Assembly: GCF_031432975.1 (NCBI RefSeq)
Contig: NZ_CP133838.1
Span: 4,774,001 to 4,838,000 of the forward strand
Source: Buttiauxella selenatireducens
Lineage (GTDB): Bacteria > Pseudomonadota > Gammaproteobacteria > Enterobacterales > Enterobacteriaceae
Reading direction: 5' to 3'
Length of the DNA: 64,000 nucleotides
Part shown: positions 55,684 through 64,000 of the stretch, piece after piece
Position numbering within the stretch: the stretch's first letter is position 1
Layout of the letters: every line of letters begins with the position of its first letter
The notes under the pieces: model-generated
The model's database searches: none
Seen by the model: the letters and a program-made list of their open reading frames with translations, nothing else
What the model was told of the DNA's origin: nothing
Translations under genes and position numbers: made by a program

Positions 55684-57033
55684 TTAGATAGCCCACCCAC
55701 CAGCGTAAAACGTAACTAACGCGATTGCGATGATTACCGTACCGATATTCAGCTTGCGCCATTCACCCGATACGATGCGGCCAATCACCAGTGAGGCAAA
55801 ACCAATCATGATGCCGGTAACGATGTTACAGGTCAGCACGATGAATACCGCGGTAATCAGGCCAGCCATTGCATCAACGAAATCTGCGAAATCGATTTTT
55901 GCAACGTTGCTCAGCATCAGCAGACCCACGTACATCAGCGCCGGAGCGGTAGCGTATGCAGGAACAAGGTAAGAAAGCGGAGAAAGGAACAGAATCAGCA
56001 GGAACAGCACGCCAACGGTGATGGCTGTCAGGCCGGTTTTACCGCCCGCCGCAGTACCTGCCGCAGACTCGATATACACCGCTGCTGGAGCTGCACCCAC
56101 CAGGCCTGAGAACACGGAGCTCAAGGAGTCGGTAGTCAGCGCTTTGCCGCCATCAATGATTTGACCGTCTTTATCCAGCAGATTTGCCTGGCCTGCAACA
56201 GCACGGATGGTGCCAGTTGCATCGAATACCGCCGTCATCACCAACGCCAGAACGCTTGGTAACACCACCGGATTCAGTGCGCCCATAATATCCAGGCTAC
56301 CAATCAGCGAGTTACCCGCTTCATCTTTCAGCGATGGCATTGCGAAGATGCCAGAGAAATGTACAGATGGGTCGAAGATCAGGCCGAAAATAGAAATACC
56401 GATAATGGTCAGCAAAATGCCGCCAGGGACTTTCAGTTTTTCCAGACCAATAATCACCGCCAGGCCAATCAAAGACATGATCACAGGGAAGCTGGCGAAA
56501 TGGCCGAGTGCGACAGGCAGACCATCCAGTGGGTTTTTGATAACCAGGCCGACACCGTTTGCTGCAATCAGCAGCAGGAACAGGCCGATACCGATGCCAG
56601 TGCCATGCGCAACACCCATCGGTAAGTTACGCAAAATCCAGCTACGAATGCCGGTCGCGGAGATGATGGTGAACAGCACACCCATCAGGAATACTGCGCC
56701 CAGCGCAACAGGCACGCTGATGTGTTGGCCTAATACCAGGCTGAATGCGGTAAAAGCCGTCAGTGAAATGGCGCAACCAATTGCCAGCGGCAGGTTTGCC
56801 CAAAGGCCCATGACAAGAGAGCCGACACCGGCAACCAGGCAAGTTGCCACAAAGACCGCCGCAGGAGGGAAACCTGCTTTACCGAGCATGCCCGGAACGA
56901 CGATCACGGAGTACACCATCGCGAGGAAAGTGGTTAAACCCGCCACAACTTCCTGACGAACGGTACTGCCACGTGCAGATATTTTGAACCAGGCATCAAG
57001 ACCGCCGGTTGCACGCGGAGAATGATTAGACAT
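55684..57033 (-). CDS. ghxP: Guanine/hypoxanthine permease GhxP
   Basis: 449 residues, same as E. coli GhxP (YjcD), NCS2/AzgA-type purine permease with about 14 segments. N-terminal [24 protein letters not shown]-type family start and [19 protein letters not shown] near residue 320 are distinctive. Three PurR-box-like sequences lie upstream. Confidence 0.95.
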   Translation of the reverse strand: MSNHSPRATGGLDAWFKISARGSTVRQEVVAGLTTFLAMVYSVIVVPGMLGKAGFPPAAVFVATCLVAGVGSLVMGLWANLPLAIGCAISLTAFTAFSLVLGQHISVPVALGAVFLMGVLFTIISATGIRSWILRNLPMGVAHGTGIGIGLFLLLIAANGVGLVIKNPLDGLPVALGHFASFPVIMSLIGLAVIIGLEKLKVPGGILLTIIGISIFGLIFDPSVHFSGIFAMPSLKDEAGNSLIGSLDIMGALNPVVLPSVLALVMTAVFDATGTIRAVAGQANLLDKDGQIIDGGKALTTDSLSSVFSGLVGAAPAAVYIESAAGTAAGGKTGLTAITVGVLFLLILFLSPLSYLVPAYATAPALMYVGLLMLSNVAKIDFADFVDAMAGLITAVFIVLTCNIVTGIMIGFASLVIGRIVSGEWRKLNIGTVIIAIALVTFYAGGWAI

Positions 57034-57171
57034 AGTGAAAAATCCCCTGAGATTTTTATGATGATGTCGGTATACGTGGTGGACAATCCACTGCTGATTA
57101 AACGTTCAAATTCTAAAATACTACGAATCAATCCCTGTGCTGCATTTGTGACAAAAAGGGGCGTCACAAAA

Positions 57172-57187
57172 AAAGCAAACGTTTAAC
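57172..57187 (-). promoter_or_regulatory. PurR box candidate 1 upstream of ghxP
   Basis: AAGCAAACGTTTAACT fits the PurR consensus core GCAAACGTTT, about 140 bp before ghxP. E. coli ghxP is in the PurR regulon. Confidence 0.65.
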
Positions 57188-57216
57188 TCCGCGCATACAA
57201 ACTGGGTGTAAATATT

Positions 57217-57232
57217 AAGGCAAACGATTATC
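57217..57232 (-). promoter_or_regulatory. PurR box candidate 2 upstream of ghxP
   Basis: AAGGCAAACGATTATC contains GCAAACGATT, a known variant core, 45 bp further upstream than candidate 1. Confidence 0.45.
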
Positions 57233-57316
57233 CGGCCTTCTTACATGGATTTTCAACCGAACTTTGCCGCTTTTTGCTGAAAAACGCGTTGGCTGGCTAA
57301 ATTATCGCCACCTCGT

Positions 57317-57332
57317 GCGCAAACGTTATCGT
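57317..57332 (-). promoter_or_regulatory. PurR box candidate 3 upstream of ghxP
   Basis: GCGCAAACGTTATCGT differs from the consensus at two positions only. It lies about 285 bp before ghxP, near the end of the glutathione-transferase gene. Outside these three sites, 57034-57406 (373 bp) holds the ghxP leader and no gene I trust. Confidence 0.5.
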
Positions 57333-57406
57333 CGATGCGCAATTTAGCAACAATGATGCAAGATACCGGTAATGAATTTGCCTGACTCATAGGATTTTTC
57401 GATAGT

Positions 57407-58075
57407 TCATTGGCCAGGGATTTCGAACGGTCCCCCTTGTTGAATTGCTCGCAGCCAAGCCGGTCGTTGTTGTACTTTATCAAACCAATTTTGCAGGTTG
57501 GGTAAATCGTTGATGCCGCCGCGAGACAGTAAAGCGACGACCGGAAAACTCATTTGAATATCCGCCGCACTGAAGGCCTGACCTGCAAACCACGGATTTT
57601 TTTGCAGTGAATCTTCGAGATAACGCGCATGAGTCATAATCTGTTTGTTCAGATAAGCCTTTTGCACCCCCTGCCCCAATAAATTACCCACCGGACGCAG
57701 CAACCACGGCACAGGTTCTTTCCCCAGACTGCCGAACACCAGTTTCATCATTAACAGTGGCATTAACGATCCTTCGGCGTAATGCAGCCAAAAGCGATAA
57801 CGCAGCTTTTCTTCGCTGGAAATGGGTTTGTAGCGACTTTCGAGATCGTAGGTTTCTTGCAGGTATTCAATGATTGCGCCCGACTCCGCGAGGATGTTGC
57901 CGTTATCTTCCACCACCGGTGACTTACCCAACGGGTGCACAGCTTTTAATGACTCGGGCGCCAGCATGGTGGATTCGCGTTGATAACGAATAATCTGGTA
58001 CGGCACCTGCAGCTCCTCAAGCATCCATAAAATACGCTGTGAGCGAGAGTTATTGAGATGATGGACGATAAGCAT
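57407..58075 (-). CDS. Glutathione S-transferase family protein
   Basis: 222 residues: thioredoxin-like N-domain (1-80, with NSRSQRILWMLEEL and the cis-proline GKSPVVEDNGN, ESGAI) and an all-helical C-domain (90-220, FSAADIQMSFP). Its placement beside soxR, also known in Salmonella but not in E. coli K-12, suggests a role in oxidative or electrophile stress. Substrate unknown. Confidence 0.88.
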   Translation of the reverse strand: MLIVHHLNNSRSQRILWMLEELQVPYQIIRYQRESTMLAPESLKAVHPLGKSPVVEDNGNILAESGAIIEYLQETYDLESRYKPISSEEKLRYRFWLHYAEGSLMPLLMMKLVFGSLGKEPVPWLLRPVGNLLGQGVQKAYLNKQIMTHARYLEDSLQKNPWFAGQAFSAADIQMSFPVVALLSRGGINDLPNLQNWFDKVQQRPAWLRAIQQGGPFEIPGQ

Positions 58076-58188
58076 GAGTTAACCTTCTGTTTAACAAGAT
58101 GAGTTAACTATAGGTAAATGGGCAAAAAGTGAAGTATTAGAAGTGTACAAAAAATACTCAAATAGCCTTGAAACCTGGCGAAGGGGAT

Positions 58189-58196
58189 CTACACTT
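58189..58196 (+). promoter_or_regulatory. Sigma-S type -10 box of sraL
   Basis: CTACACTT matches the RpoS -10 consensus exactly and lies 7 nt before the start inferred for the sRNA. SraL is RpoS-dependent in Salmonella. Confidence 0.65.
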
Positions 58197-58202
58197 AAAT
58201 TG

Positions 58203-58346
58203 TCAGTGCAATCCGGAACCTCCTGAGAATGTGTGATTGAGGGACGCTGATGTCGGGGGAAACCCTCCTTGCGAAAAGCGGGATAGATCGAAAGACAAAG
58301 ACCGGGAAAAACTAAAGCGCCGATGTTTGGCGCTTTAGTTTTTCTA
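58203..58346 (+). ncRNA. sraL: SraL (RyjA) small RNA
   Basis: About 144 nt between the glutathione-transferase gene and convergent soxR, where E. coli and Salmonella encode SraL/RyjA. The 3' end has a very strong terminator, AAAACTAAAGCGCC-gatgttt-GGCGCTTTAGTTTTT (58308-58343). Internal AACCCTCCTTGCGAAAAGCGGG and GATCGAAAGACAAAGACCGGG resemble the conserved SraL segments as I remember them. SraL pairs with tig and rho mRNAs in Salmonella. A 96-codon frame on the opposite strand is not credible. The same hairpin may terminate soxR in the other direction. Confidence 0.78.
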
Positions 58347-58412
58347 TCAATAAATGAATTTTCATTCTTGCTGAGTGACACGGCTTAGCGCAGCGACATC
58401 CACCCGACATTT

Positions 58413-58868
58413 TTACTCTTCCAGAAGACGCGCGCCCGTCCCCTGCTCACCCAACGCGTCACCCGGATTGCGTAAGGGACAATCGGCACCGGACAGACAG
58501 CCGCAACCAATGCAGCCATCCAGTTCATCGCGCAAAGCCGTTAGCGTATGAATGCGCCGCTCGAGTTCTTCGCGCCATTGCGACGACATCTTTTTCCAGT
58601 CGTTTTTATTAATTTTATGCCCGTCAGGCAGCACACCAAACTCTTCACCAATCGTCGCCAGTGGAATGCCAATGCGCTGCGCAATTTTAATGATTGCCAC
58701 GTTTCGCAGCACATCACGCGTGTAGCGCCGTTGGTTTCCACTGTTACGTACGCTTTTGATGAGTCCTTTGCTTTCATAGAAGTGCAACGCAGAAACCGCC
58801 ACACCACTGCGCTTCGCAACTTCACCAGGGCTTAGCAAAGATTTAAATCGGGGTGATTTCTTTTCCAA
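58413..58868 (-). CDS. soxR: Redox sensor SoxR (MerR family)
   Basis: [2Fe-2S] activator of soxS in response to redox-cycling agents. 151 residues (E. coli 154). MerR-type helix-turn-helix (about 12-50) and cluster cysteines Cys119, Cys122, Cys124 and Cys130 in [12 protein letters not shown], identical in position to E. coli. Divergent from soxS across 85 bp. Confidence 0.97.
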   Translation of the reverse strand: MEKKSPRFKSLLSPGEVAKRSGVAVSALHFYESKGLIKSVRNSGNQRRYTRDVLRNVAIIKIAQRIGIPLATIGEEFGVLPDGHKINKNDWKKMSSQWREELERRIHTLTALRDELDGCIGCGCLSGADCPLRNPGDALGEQGTGARLLEE

Positions 58869-58879
58869 AATGGTCTTTA

Positions 58880-58897
58880 CCTCAAGTTAACTTGAGG
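58880..58897. promoter_or_regulatory. SoxR operator and soxS promoter
   Basis: A perfect 18-bp palindrome CCTCAAGTTAACTTGAGG between the -35 (TTTACC, 58876) and -10 (TATACT, 58901) elements of soxS; the 19-bp spacer is the unusual MerR-type spacing that SoxR corrects. Confidence 0.95.
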
Positions 58898-58953
58898 AAT
58901 TATACTCGCTGCCAACAAAACCTGCTAATGGTAATCGGGCTTGGGGAAGGCTT

Positions 58954-59277
58954 ATGGCACATCAGGATATTATTCAAACTTTGACTGAATGGATTGACGA
59001 TCATATTGATCAACCGCTGAACATTGATGTTGTGGCAAAAAAATCTGGTTATTCAAAATGGTATCTGCAAAGGATGTTCCGTACCGTGAAGCGCCAAACT
59101 CTGGGTGAATATATTCGGCAGCGCCGTTTGTTGATGGCGGCGAAAGAGTTACGCAACACCCGACGCCCGATTTTTGATATCGCGATGGATTACGGTTATG
59201 TCTCTCAGCAGACTTTCTCACGCGTGTTTCGCCGTGAGTTTGACCGCACGCCAACTGACTATCGTCATCACGCCTGA
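58954..59277 (+). CDS. soxS: Superoxide regulon activator SoxS
   Basis: 107-residue AraC/XylS activator, the same length as E. coli SoxS, consisting only of the two helix-turn-helix motifs (SKWYLQRMFRTVKRQTLG and SQQTFSRVFRREFDRTP). No ribosome site is strong; GGGGAAGGC lies 8 nt before the ATG. Confidence 0.97.
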   Translation: MAHQDIIQTLTEWIDDHIDQPLNIDVVAKKSGYSKWYLQRMFRTVKRQTLGEYIRQRRLLMAAKELRNTRRPIFDIAMDYGYVSQQTFSRVFRREFDRTPTDYRHHA

Positions 59278-59362
59278 TGCAGTTTGCCAGAATTTTGTCG
59301 CTGAGCACGTCGATAAAGCGGAACAGAAAATGCGCTACAAGTGTGGTGATTAAAAGAACAAA

Positions 59363-59378
59363 TGTGATATAGTTCACA
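59363..59378 (+). promoter_or_regulatory. CRP site candidate upstream of yjcB
   Basis: TGTGATATAGTTCACA is a full match to the CRP consensus TGTGA-N6-TCACA. It lies 137 bp before yjcB in a 237-bp region after soxS where E. coli has pdeC (yjcC); no pdeC remnant is seen. Confidence 0.55.
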
Positions 59379-59514
59379 CATCCTGTGTAACGGGATTCTT
59401 CTTACATTTTCTGTACCCACTCATTTTCCAGACGGTCCCTATGCTGTAATTGCTGCGCCTTGTGTCGCGCATAACCGTTGAGCGTAATGAGTTATGTGAT
59501 AAAGGACAATTTTC

Positions 59515-59796
59515 ATGGCGGCAATCACCACCAGCGTTTTATTAATGCGCTGGCCTTTAGTCAGTGCAGTTCTGATGTTTTTAGCGAGTACGTTGAATAT
59601 CCAGTTTCGCAAATCCGATTACACGTTTTTTGCCATCGTCAGCAGTATGTTGGGGATTGCATCTGCCTTGTGGTTTGCGACGGGTTTGCTGGGGCTGGAG
59701 TTGGCCGATTTCCCGATAATCTGGGCATCGTTTAAAGACATTATGATTGAGATCTCAAGTCATGCCCCGCCGGAATGGCCGATGGTAATGACCTGA
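59515..59796 (+). CDS. yjcB: Membrane protein YjcB
   Basis: 93 residues, like E. coli YjcB, with two to three helices (about 8-27, 37-62) and the family ending PPEWPMVMT (E. coli PPQWPMILT). AAAGGA lies 8 nt before the ATG. Function unknown. Confidence 0.9.
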   Translation: MAAITTSVLLMRWPLVSAVLMFLASTLNIQFRKSDYTFFAIVSSMLGIASALWFATGLLGLELADFPIIWASFKDIMIEISSHAPPEWPMVMT

Positions 59797-59817
59797 TGAG
59801 TCTGCGTTGAAAATGTA

Positions 59818-59843
59818 AATGGCCTCTTTCGAGGCCATTTTTG
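59818..59843 (+). terminator. Terminator after yjcB
   Basis: AATGGCCTC-ttt-cGAGGCCATTTTT: stem TGGCCTC/GAGGCCA with a T-run, 22 nt after the stop. Confidence 0.85.
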
Positions 59844-59867
59844 TTTTTGTGCATCGACAGCGTACGT

Positions 59868-60644
59868 TTAGGTTCCTGAGTAGATATCAAAACTAAAGTA
59901 TTTTGATGCCAGCTTTTTATAGGTTCCATCGGCAAGGATCTGGCTAATCGCGCCATTAATCGCTTCGCGCAATTCCGTGTCATCTTTACGCAAGCCAATA
60001 GCAGCACCCGCATCGAATAATTCAGGATCCTGCAATGCGCCCCCCACAAAGGTAAAATCCTTACCCTGCGGTTTTTTAAGGAAACTGTATTCTGCCATTA
60101 CGCCAGAAAGCACAGCGCCATCAATACGCCCGGATTCTAAATCCCGCACGACCATATCAGCGCCCTGATAAGAGACAACATTCACACCCGCACTGCGCCA
60201 GTTTTTGTTGGCGAAGGTTTCCTGGGCTGAACCTTGTTCCACACCTATCGTTTTGCCCTTCAGTTGCTCAACATTTGGCTTAATTTCGGTTTTTTTATTT
60301 GCAACGAGGAATACCGGACCATTATAAATCTTATCCGTAAAGGCAATTTGCTCTTTACGTTTTTCCGTCATATACATTCCGGATAAAATAGCATCAAACT
60401 TTCTCGCCTGTAGCGCAGGAATAATTGCATCAAAGTTATTTTCAACCCAAATACATTTAGCCTGAAGTTTCTCGCAAATAGCATTTCCTAAATCAATATC
60501 AAAACCGACAACTTTCCCATTGGCATCTTTCGATTCAAATGGAGCAAATGTTGGGTCAACACCAAAACGGATCTCTTTAATATTATTTGCCAATGCCGAA
60601 CTTGTCGCCAGCAGAACAATTAACGGCAGTAAATATTTTTTCAT
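59868..60644 (-). CDS. Amino-acid ABC transporter binding protein (HisJ/ArgT type)
   Basis: 258 residues. Signal peptide ending ALA-NN near 20; SBP_bac_3 motifs FGVDPTFAPFESKDANGKVVGFDIDLGNAI and a cysteine pair (CEKLQAKC) as in HisJ, ArgT and ArtJ. GGAGC is 8 nt before the ATG. It follows the M20 gene by 15 nt; no permease or ATPase gene is beside it, so it may dock on HisQMP or another system. Substrate may be the amide hydrolysed by the neighbour, by inference. Confidence 0.87.
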   Translation of the reverse strand: MKKYLLPLIVLLATSSALANNIKEIRFGVDPTFAPFESKDANGKVVGFDIDLGNAICEKLQAKCIWVENNFDAIIPALQARKFDAILSGMYMTEKRKEQIAFTDKIYNGPVFLVANKKTEIKPNVEQLKGKTIGVEQGSAQETFANKNWRSAGVNVVSYQGADMVVRDLESGRIDGAVLSGVMAEYSFLKKPQGKDFTFVGGALQDPELFDAGAAIGLRKDDTELREAINGAISQILADGTYKKLASKYFSFDIYSGT

Positions 60645-60659
60645 ATTAGCTCCAGTGAA

Positions 60660-61838
60660 TTAACGACAATAAGCTTGAACTAAACGGGAAAAGAATGATG
60701 CGCCGGTTGAAATAATATCATCATTAAAATCATAACCCGGGTTATGCACCATACAACCACCTTTATCGCCCTTTTCTCCATTGCCTAATAAGAAATAACT
60801 GCCCGGTCTTTCTTGCAGCATAAACGCAAAATCTTCGCTGCCCGTTGAAGGGAGAACTTTATCGAGCACCGCATCTTTACCGAAGAAATCAATAGCCAGC
60901 TCGCGGGCAAAGGCGGTTTGTTCATCATCGTTAATCAGCACTGGATAAGAATCATAAACTTCCACATCACAACTTGCGCCAAAGCTTTTCGTCGTAAGAT
61001 CGGCTAATTCTTCAATTCTTTTAATTAATAAATCGCGGATTTCTGGTTTCATGGCGCGCACGGTTAATTCCATCACTGCGCTATCCGGGATAACGTTCGA
61101 TGCAATACCGGACTGGAAAGTCCCCACGGTCACAATGGCGGTTTCACCCGGTGTCACATTGCGGGAAACAATGGTTTGCAGCGCGGTAATTAATGCAGCA
61201 CCCGTCACGATAGGGTCAACGGTACGTTGCGGGTAAGCGCCATGGCCACCGTAACCTTTAATGGTAATTTTCACCGTATCCGCCGAGGCCATGAAATTAC
61301 CCGCATAAAATCCTAATTTACCTACAGGTAAACCCGGCATGTTGTGCAGACCAAAAATGCGATCGCATGGGAAGCGTTCAAATAGCCCCTCTTTAATCAT
61401 TAAGTCCGCACCGCCAATGGCTTCTTCGGCTGGCTGGAAAATGAGGTGCACTGTACCGTTGAACTCACAGGCTGGTGAGGCAATATATTTTGCAGCGGCT
61501 AATAGAATGGTGGTGTGTCCATCATGGCCGCAGGCATGCATTTTTCCGGGAACGGTACTGGCCCACGGTAAATTGGTTTCTTCAAAGATGGGCAGTGCAT
61601 CCATGTCAGCACGCAGGCCAATAGATTTAGTTGAGTCCCCTTTTTTAAACGTCCCGACAACACCTGTGGTGCCAATACCACGAGTGACTTTATAGCCCCA
61701 GGTTTCAAGCTGCTGAGCCACTAAGTCGCTGGTTTTAAACTCCTCCAGACTTAATTCTGGATTCGCATGTAGATAATGCCGTATTGCTATCATCTCATCT
61801 TCAGATGCTTTTATTTCTGGAATAAGGAAATCCGTCAT
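60660..61838 (-). CDS. M20-family amidohydrolase (hippurate hydrolase-like)
   Basis: 392 residues. Metal-site motifs HACGHDGH (near residue 100) and PAEEAIGGA, with a dimerisation domain containing GYGGHGAYPQ. Family members hydrolyse N-acyl amino acids such as hippurate. The start at 61838 follows GGAGAAC; an earlier in-frame ATG would add 12 residues. First gene of a two-gene unit with the binding protein; not present at this place in E. coli K-12. Confidence 0.88.
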   Translation of the reverse strand: MTDFLIPEIKASEDEMIAIRHYLHANPELSLEEFKTSDLVAQQLETWGYKVTRGIGTTGVVGTFKKGDSTKSIGLRADMDALPIFEETNLPWASTVPGKMHACGHDGHTTILLAAAKYIASPACEFNGTVHLIFQPAEEAIGGADLMIKEGLFERFPCDRIFGLHNMPGLPVGKLGFYAGNFMASADTVKITIKGYGGHGAYPQRTVDPIVTGAALITALQTIVSRNVTPGETAIVTVGTFQSGIASNVIPDSAVMELTVRAMKPEIRDLLIKRIEELADLTTKSFGASCDVEVYDSYPVLINDDEQTAFARELAIDFFGKDAVLDKVLPSTGSEDFAFMLQERPGSYFLLGNGEKGDKGGCMVHNPGYDFNDDIISTGASFFSRLVQAYCR

Positions 61839-61970
61839 GCTGTTCTCCAGTGGAGTTTTATTGTGTTTGCACAAAATAACTTAGCTGGATAATGTTTTAA
61901 TGCAAGTGGGATTACTTATGGCAGAATGAAATACATTCAGATTGCTAATAGGATCACCGTTTTTGGATAT

Positions 61971-61998
61971 AAAAAAACCCCGCATGCGCGAGGTTTTT
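61971..61998 (-). terminator. Terminator after ssb
   Basis: Read on the minus strand: AAAAACCTCGC-gcat-GCGGGGTTTTTTT, 21 nt after the ssb stop. Confidence 0.9.
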
Positions 61999-62019
61999 AA
62001 TAACGTTTTATTCCAAATA

Positions 62020-62556
62020 TCAGAATGGAATATCGTCGTCAAAGTCCATTGGTGGTTCATTGTTAGAGGGTGCTGGTGCACTCTGCTGCGGACGAGATTG
62101 CGCGCCGCCGCTGAACTGGTTTCCACCCTGCTGCGGTTGCTGAGGTTGACCCCAACCACCTTGCTGCTGGCCTGGATTACCGCCACCTGCTGGAGCACCG
62201 CCTGCTGCACGGCCACCCAACATTTGCATGGTACCGCCAACGTTAACCACGACTTCGGTGGTGTATTTTTCAACGCCAGCCTGGTCAGTCCATTTACGCG
62301 TCTGCAAAGCACCTTCGATATAAACCTGGGAGCCTTTACGCAGGTATTCACCCGCCACTTCTGCCAGTTTGCCGAACAGCACTACACGGTGCCATTCAGT
62401 CTTTTCTTTGGTTTCGCCGGTTTGCTTATCGCGCCAGGACTCTGACGTGGCCAGAGTAATGTTGGCAACTGCGCCACCATTTGGCATGTAGCGTACTTCC
62501 GGGTCTTGACCCAGATTCCCGACGAGAATCACCTTGTTTACGCCTCTGCTGGCCAT
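62020..62556 (-). CDS. ssb: Single-stranded DNA-binding protein
   Basis: 178 residues, same as E. coli SSB. OB-fold at 1-112 ([27 protein letters not shown]), a Gly/Gln/Pro-rich linker and the acidic tip MDFDDDIPF that recruits repair and replication proteins. Divergent from uvrA. Confidence 0.98.
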   Translation of the reverse strand: MASRGVNKVILVGNLGQDPEVRYMPNGGAVANITLATSESWRDKQTGETKEKTEWHRVVLFGKLAEVAGEYLRKGSQVYIEGALQTRKWTDQAGVEKYTTEVVVNVGGTMQMLGGRAAGGAPAGGGNPGQQQGGWGQPQQPQQGGNQFSGGAQSRPQQSAPAPSNNEPPMDFDDDIPF

Positions 62557-62683
62557 GATCGTGTCTCCTGAAACGTTGTATGAATAGTGTAAACCTTCGA
62601 TTCTACCATGCCACCCCTAATCTTTATAGCTGCGGAATGCATTCCAGAATCTCGTCAATGTATACATTGTTGCATTAAAACAC

Positions 62684-62699
62684 TGGATATTCATTCAGG
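62684..62699. promoter_or_regulatory. LexA box between ssb and uvrA
   Basis: CTGGATATTCATTCAG corresponds to the E. coli uvrA SOS box CTGTATATTCATTCAG with T replaced by G in the left CTGT. The single change should weaken LexA binding. Confidence 0.6.
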
Positions 62700-62784
62700 T
62701 TTTATTGTGTCATAATTAGCCGTTTGTGATCGTCGGCGGCCTCCTGTGCGGCCTGGCAAAAAGCGTTTAAACCGGGAAAGGTGA

Positions 62785-64000
62785 ATGGATAAGATCGAAG
62801 TTCGGGGCGCCCGCACCCACAATCTCAAAAATATTAACCTCGTGATTCCACGCGACAAGCTGATTGTCGTGACTGGGCTTTCGGGTTCTGGCAAATCCTC
62901 ACTGGCTTTCGACACCTTATACGCCGAGGGGCAGCGTCGTTACGTTGAGTCCCTCTCCGCCTATGCGCGTCAGTTTCTCTCTTTGATGGAAAAGCCGGAT
63001 GTCGACCACATTGAAGGTTTGTCGCCTGCCATTTCTATCGAGCAGAAATCCACGTCCCACAACCCGCGTTCAACAGTCGGTACTATTACTGAAATTCACG
63101 ACTACCTGCGCCTGCTGTATGCCCGCGTGGGTGAGCCTCGTTGCCCAGACCACGATGTGACACTGGCGGCACAAACGGTCAGCCAGATGGTCGATAACGT
63201 TTTAGCGCAACCTGAAGGCAAGCGCCTGATGCTGCTCGCTCCCATCATTAAAGATAGAAAAGGCGAGCACACTAAAACGCTGGAAAACCTTGCAAGCCAG
63301 GGTTATATCCGCGCAAGGATCGACGGAGATGTGTGCGATCTATCCGATCCGCCAAAGCTAGAATTACAGAAAAAACATACCATTGAAGTGGTGGTTGACC
63401 GTTTCAAAGTGCGTGAAGATTTAGCACAGCGCCTGGCTGAGTCGTTTGAGACAGCGCTGGATTTATCCGGTGGTTCTGCGGTTGTGGCCGATATGGACGA
63501 CGAAAAAGCCGAAGAGTTGCTGTTCTCTGCTAACTTCGCCTGCCCAATCTGCGGCTACAGCATGCGCGAACTGGAACCGCGCCTGTTTTCGTTCAACAAC
63601 CCGGCCGGTGCTTGCCCAACCTGTGATGGGCTTGGTGTGCAGCAGTATTTCGACCCAGAGCGTGTGGTGCAAAACGGCGAGCTTTCACTGGCTGGCGGTG
63701 CGATTCGCGGCTGGGATCGCCGTAACTTCTATTACTTCACGATGATGCGTTCGCTGGCCGAGCATTATAAATTCGATATCGAAACGCCGTGGAATGAACT
63801 GAGCGCCAGCGTGAAAAACGTGGTACTCAACGGTTCGGGCAAAGAAAGCATCGAATTTAAATATATAAACGATCGTGGCGATACGTCAGTGCGCCGCCAT
63901 CCGTTTGAAGGCGTTTTGCATAATATGGAGCGCCGCTATAAAGAGACAGAATCTTCAGCAGTGCGCGAAGAGCTGGCGAAATTTATCAGCAACCGTTCAT
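62785..64000 (+). CDS. uvrA: UvrABC system subunit A (5' part)
   Basis: Damage-recognition ATPase of nucleotide excision repair; the first 405 codons are inside the window and the frame runs off the right edge. N-terminus [16 protein letters not shown], Walker [10 protein letters not shown] (31-39) and a CxxC pair of the zinc module (FACPICGYS and ACPTCDG, about residues 253-283). Start is supported by GGGAAAGG 8 nt upstream. Confidence 0.97.
   Translation, partial: MDKIEVRGARTHNLKNINLVIPRDKLIVVTGLSGSGKSSLAFDTLYAEGQRRYVESLSAYARQFLSLMEKPDVDHIEGLSPAISIEQKSTSHNPRSTVGTITEIHDYLRLLYARVGEPRCPDHDVTLAAQTVSQMVDNVLAQPEGKRLMLLAPIIKDRKGEHTKTLENLASQGYIRARIDGDVCDLSDPPKLELQKKHTIEVVVDRFKVREDLAQRLAESFETALDLSGGSAVVADMDDEKAEELLFSANFACPICGYSMRELEPRLFSFNNPAGACPTCDGLGVQQYFDPERVVQNGELSLAGGAIRGWDRRNFYYFTMMRSLAEHYKFDIETPWNELSASVKNVVLNGSGKESIEFKYINDRGDTSVRRHPFEGVLHNMERRYKETESSAVREELAKFISNRS

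Noticed and set aside
57253-57483. 76-codon (or 45-codon from 57390) frame after the glutathione-transferase gene
   Set aside because: Partly overlaps that gene in another frame, lacks a ribosome site, contains a PurR-like motif and resembles no family I know; a small protein cannot be fully excluded.
58091-58381. 96-codon frame opposite SraL
   Set aside because: Covers the sRNA and its terminator on the other strand, with no ribosome site or family features.

Overview
The window is chromosomal DNA of an enterobacterium (family Enterobacteriaceae) related to but distinct from Escherichia coli. Many proteins match E. coli products in length and key residues (evgSA, phnC-P, fdhF, acs-yjcH-actP, yjcE, ghxP, soxRS, yjcB, ssb, uvrA). 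The gene order follows, inverted, the 92-minute region of the E. coli chromosome from uvrA to phn/yjdN/yjdM/rdcAB. Differences at the junctions argue against E. coli itself; a genus such as Buttiauxella, Kluyvera or Enterobacter is possible but cannot be fixed from the sequence.

Layout from left to right. 1-800: a lipoprotein resembling type VI secretion immunity proteins. 1.0-9.9 kb: a compact acid-resistance block, gadC-gadB-hdeB-hdeD, with divergent yfdX and the two-component system evgA-evgS. 10.2-13.4 kb: the dynamin-like GTPase rdcA (crfC) and its partner rdcB (yjcZ), regulators of cyclic-di-GMP synthesis. 13.8-16.0 kb: yjdM, yjdN and a stand-alone DUF2235 hydrolase. 16.15-27.1 kb: a complete phosphonate operon phnCDEFGHIJKLMNOP with an apparently intact phnE, then yjdP. 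27.9-38.1 kb: a sugar island with a hybrid histidine kinase, a ribose-type ABC transporter, D-lyxose isomerase, a class II aldolase, a PfkB kinase and an OmpR-type response regulator; it sits where E. coli K-12 has the allose genes. 38.4-46.8 kb: selenocysteine-containing fdhF, an AraC regulator with an EamA exporter, and acs-yjcH-actP. 47.0-53.3 kb: an accessory stretch with a glycosidase-like protein and a Gfo/Idh/MocA oxidoreductase, a CHAP amidase plus lipoprotein pair that looks like an orphan toxin and immunity cassette, and LrgA/LrgB with a LysR regulator. 53.9-64 kb: core genes yjcE, ghxP, a glutathione transferase, the sRNA SraL, soxR/soxS, yjcB, a binding protein with an M20 amidohydrolase, ssb and the start of uvrA.

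The most striking non-coding structure is a family of GC-rich palindromic arrays built from CCCTCTCC/GGAGAGGG arms at six places (about 14.1, 18.1, 30.6, 34.35, 44.7 and 53.6 kb). Arms are shared between loci, but linkers are specific to each locus and nearly uniform within it. Three arrays lie between co-oriented genes of one operon (phnD/phnE, sugar-binding protein/lyxose isomerase, acs/yjcH), where they could act as mRNA stabilisers or attenuators. Other repeats are REP-like palindromes at 5.93, 49.97 and 51.08 kb and an ERIC element at 51.1-51.25 kb. A truncated hok-type toxin locus lies at about 37.2-37.4 kb.
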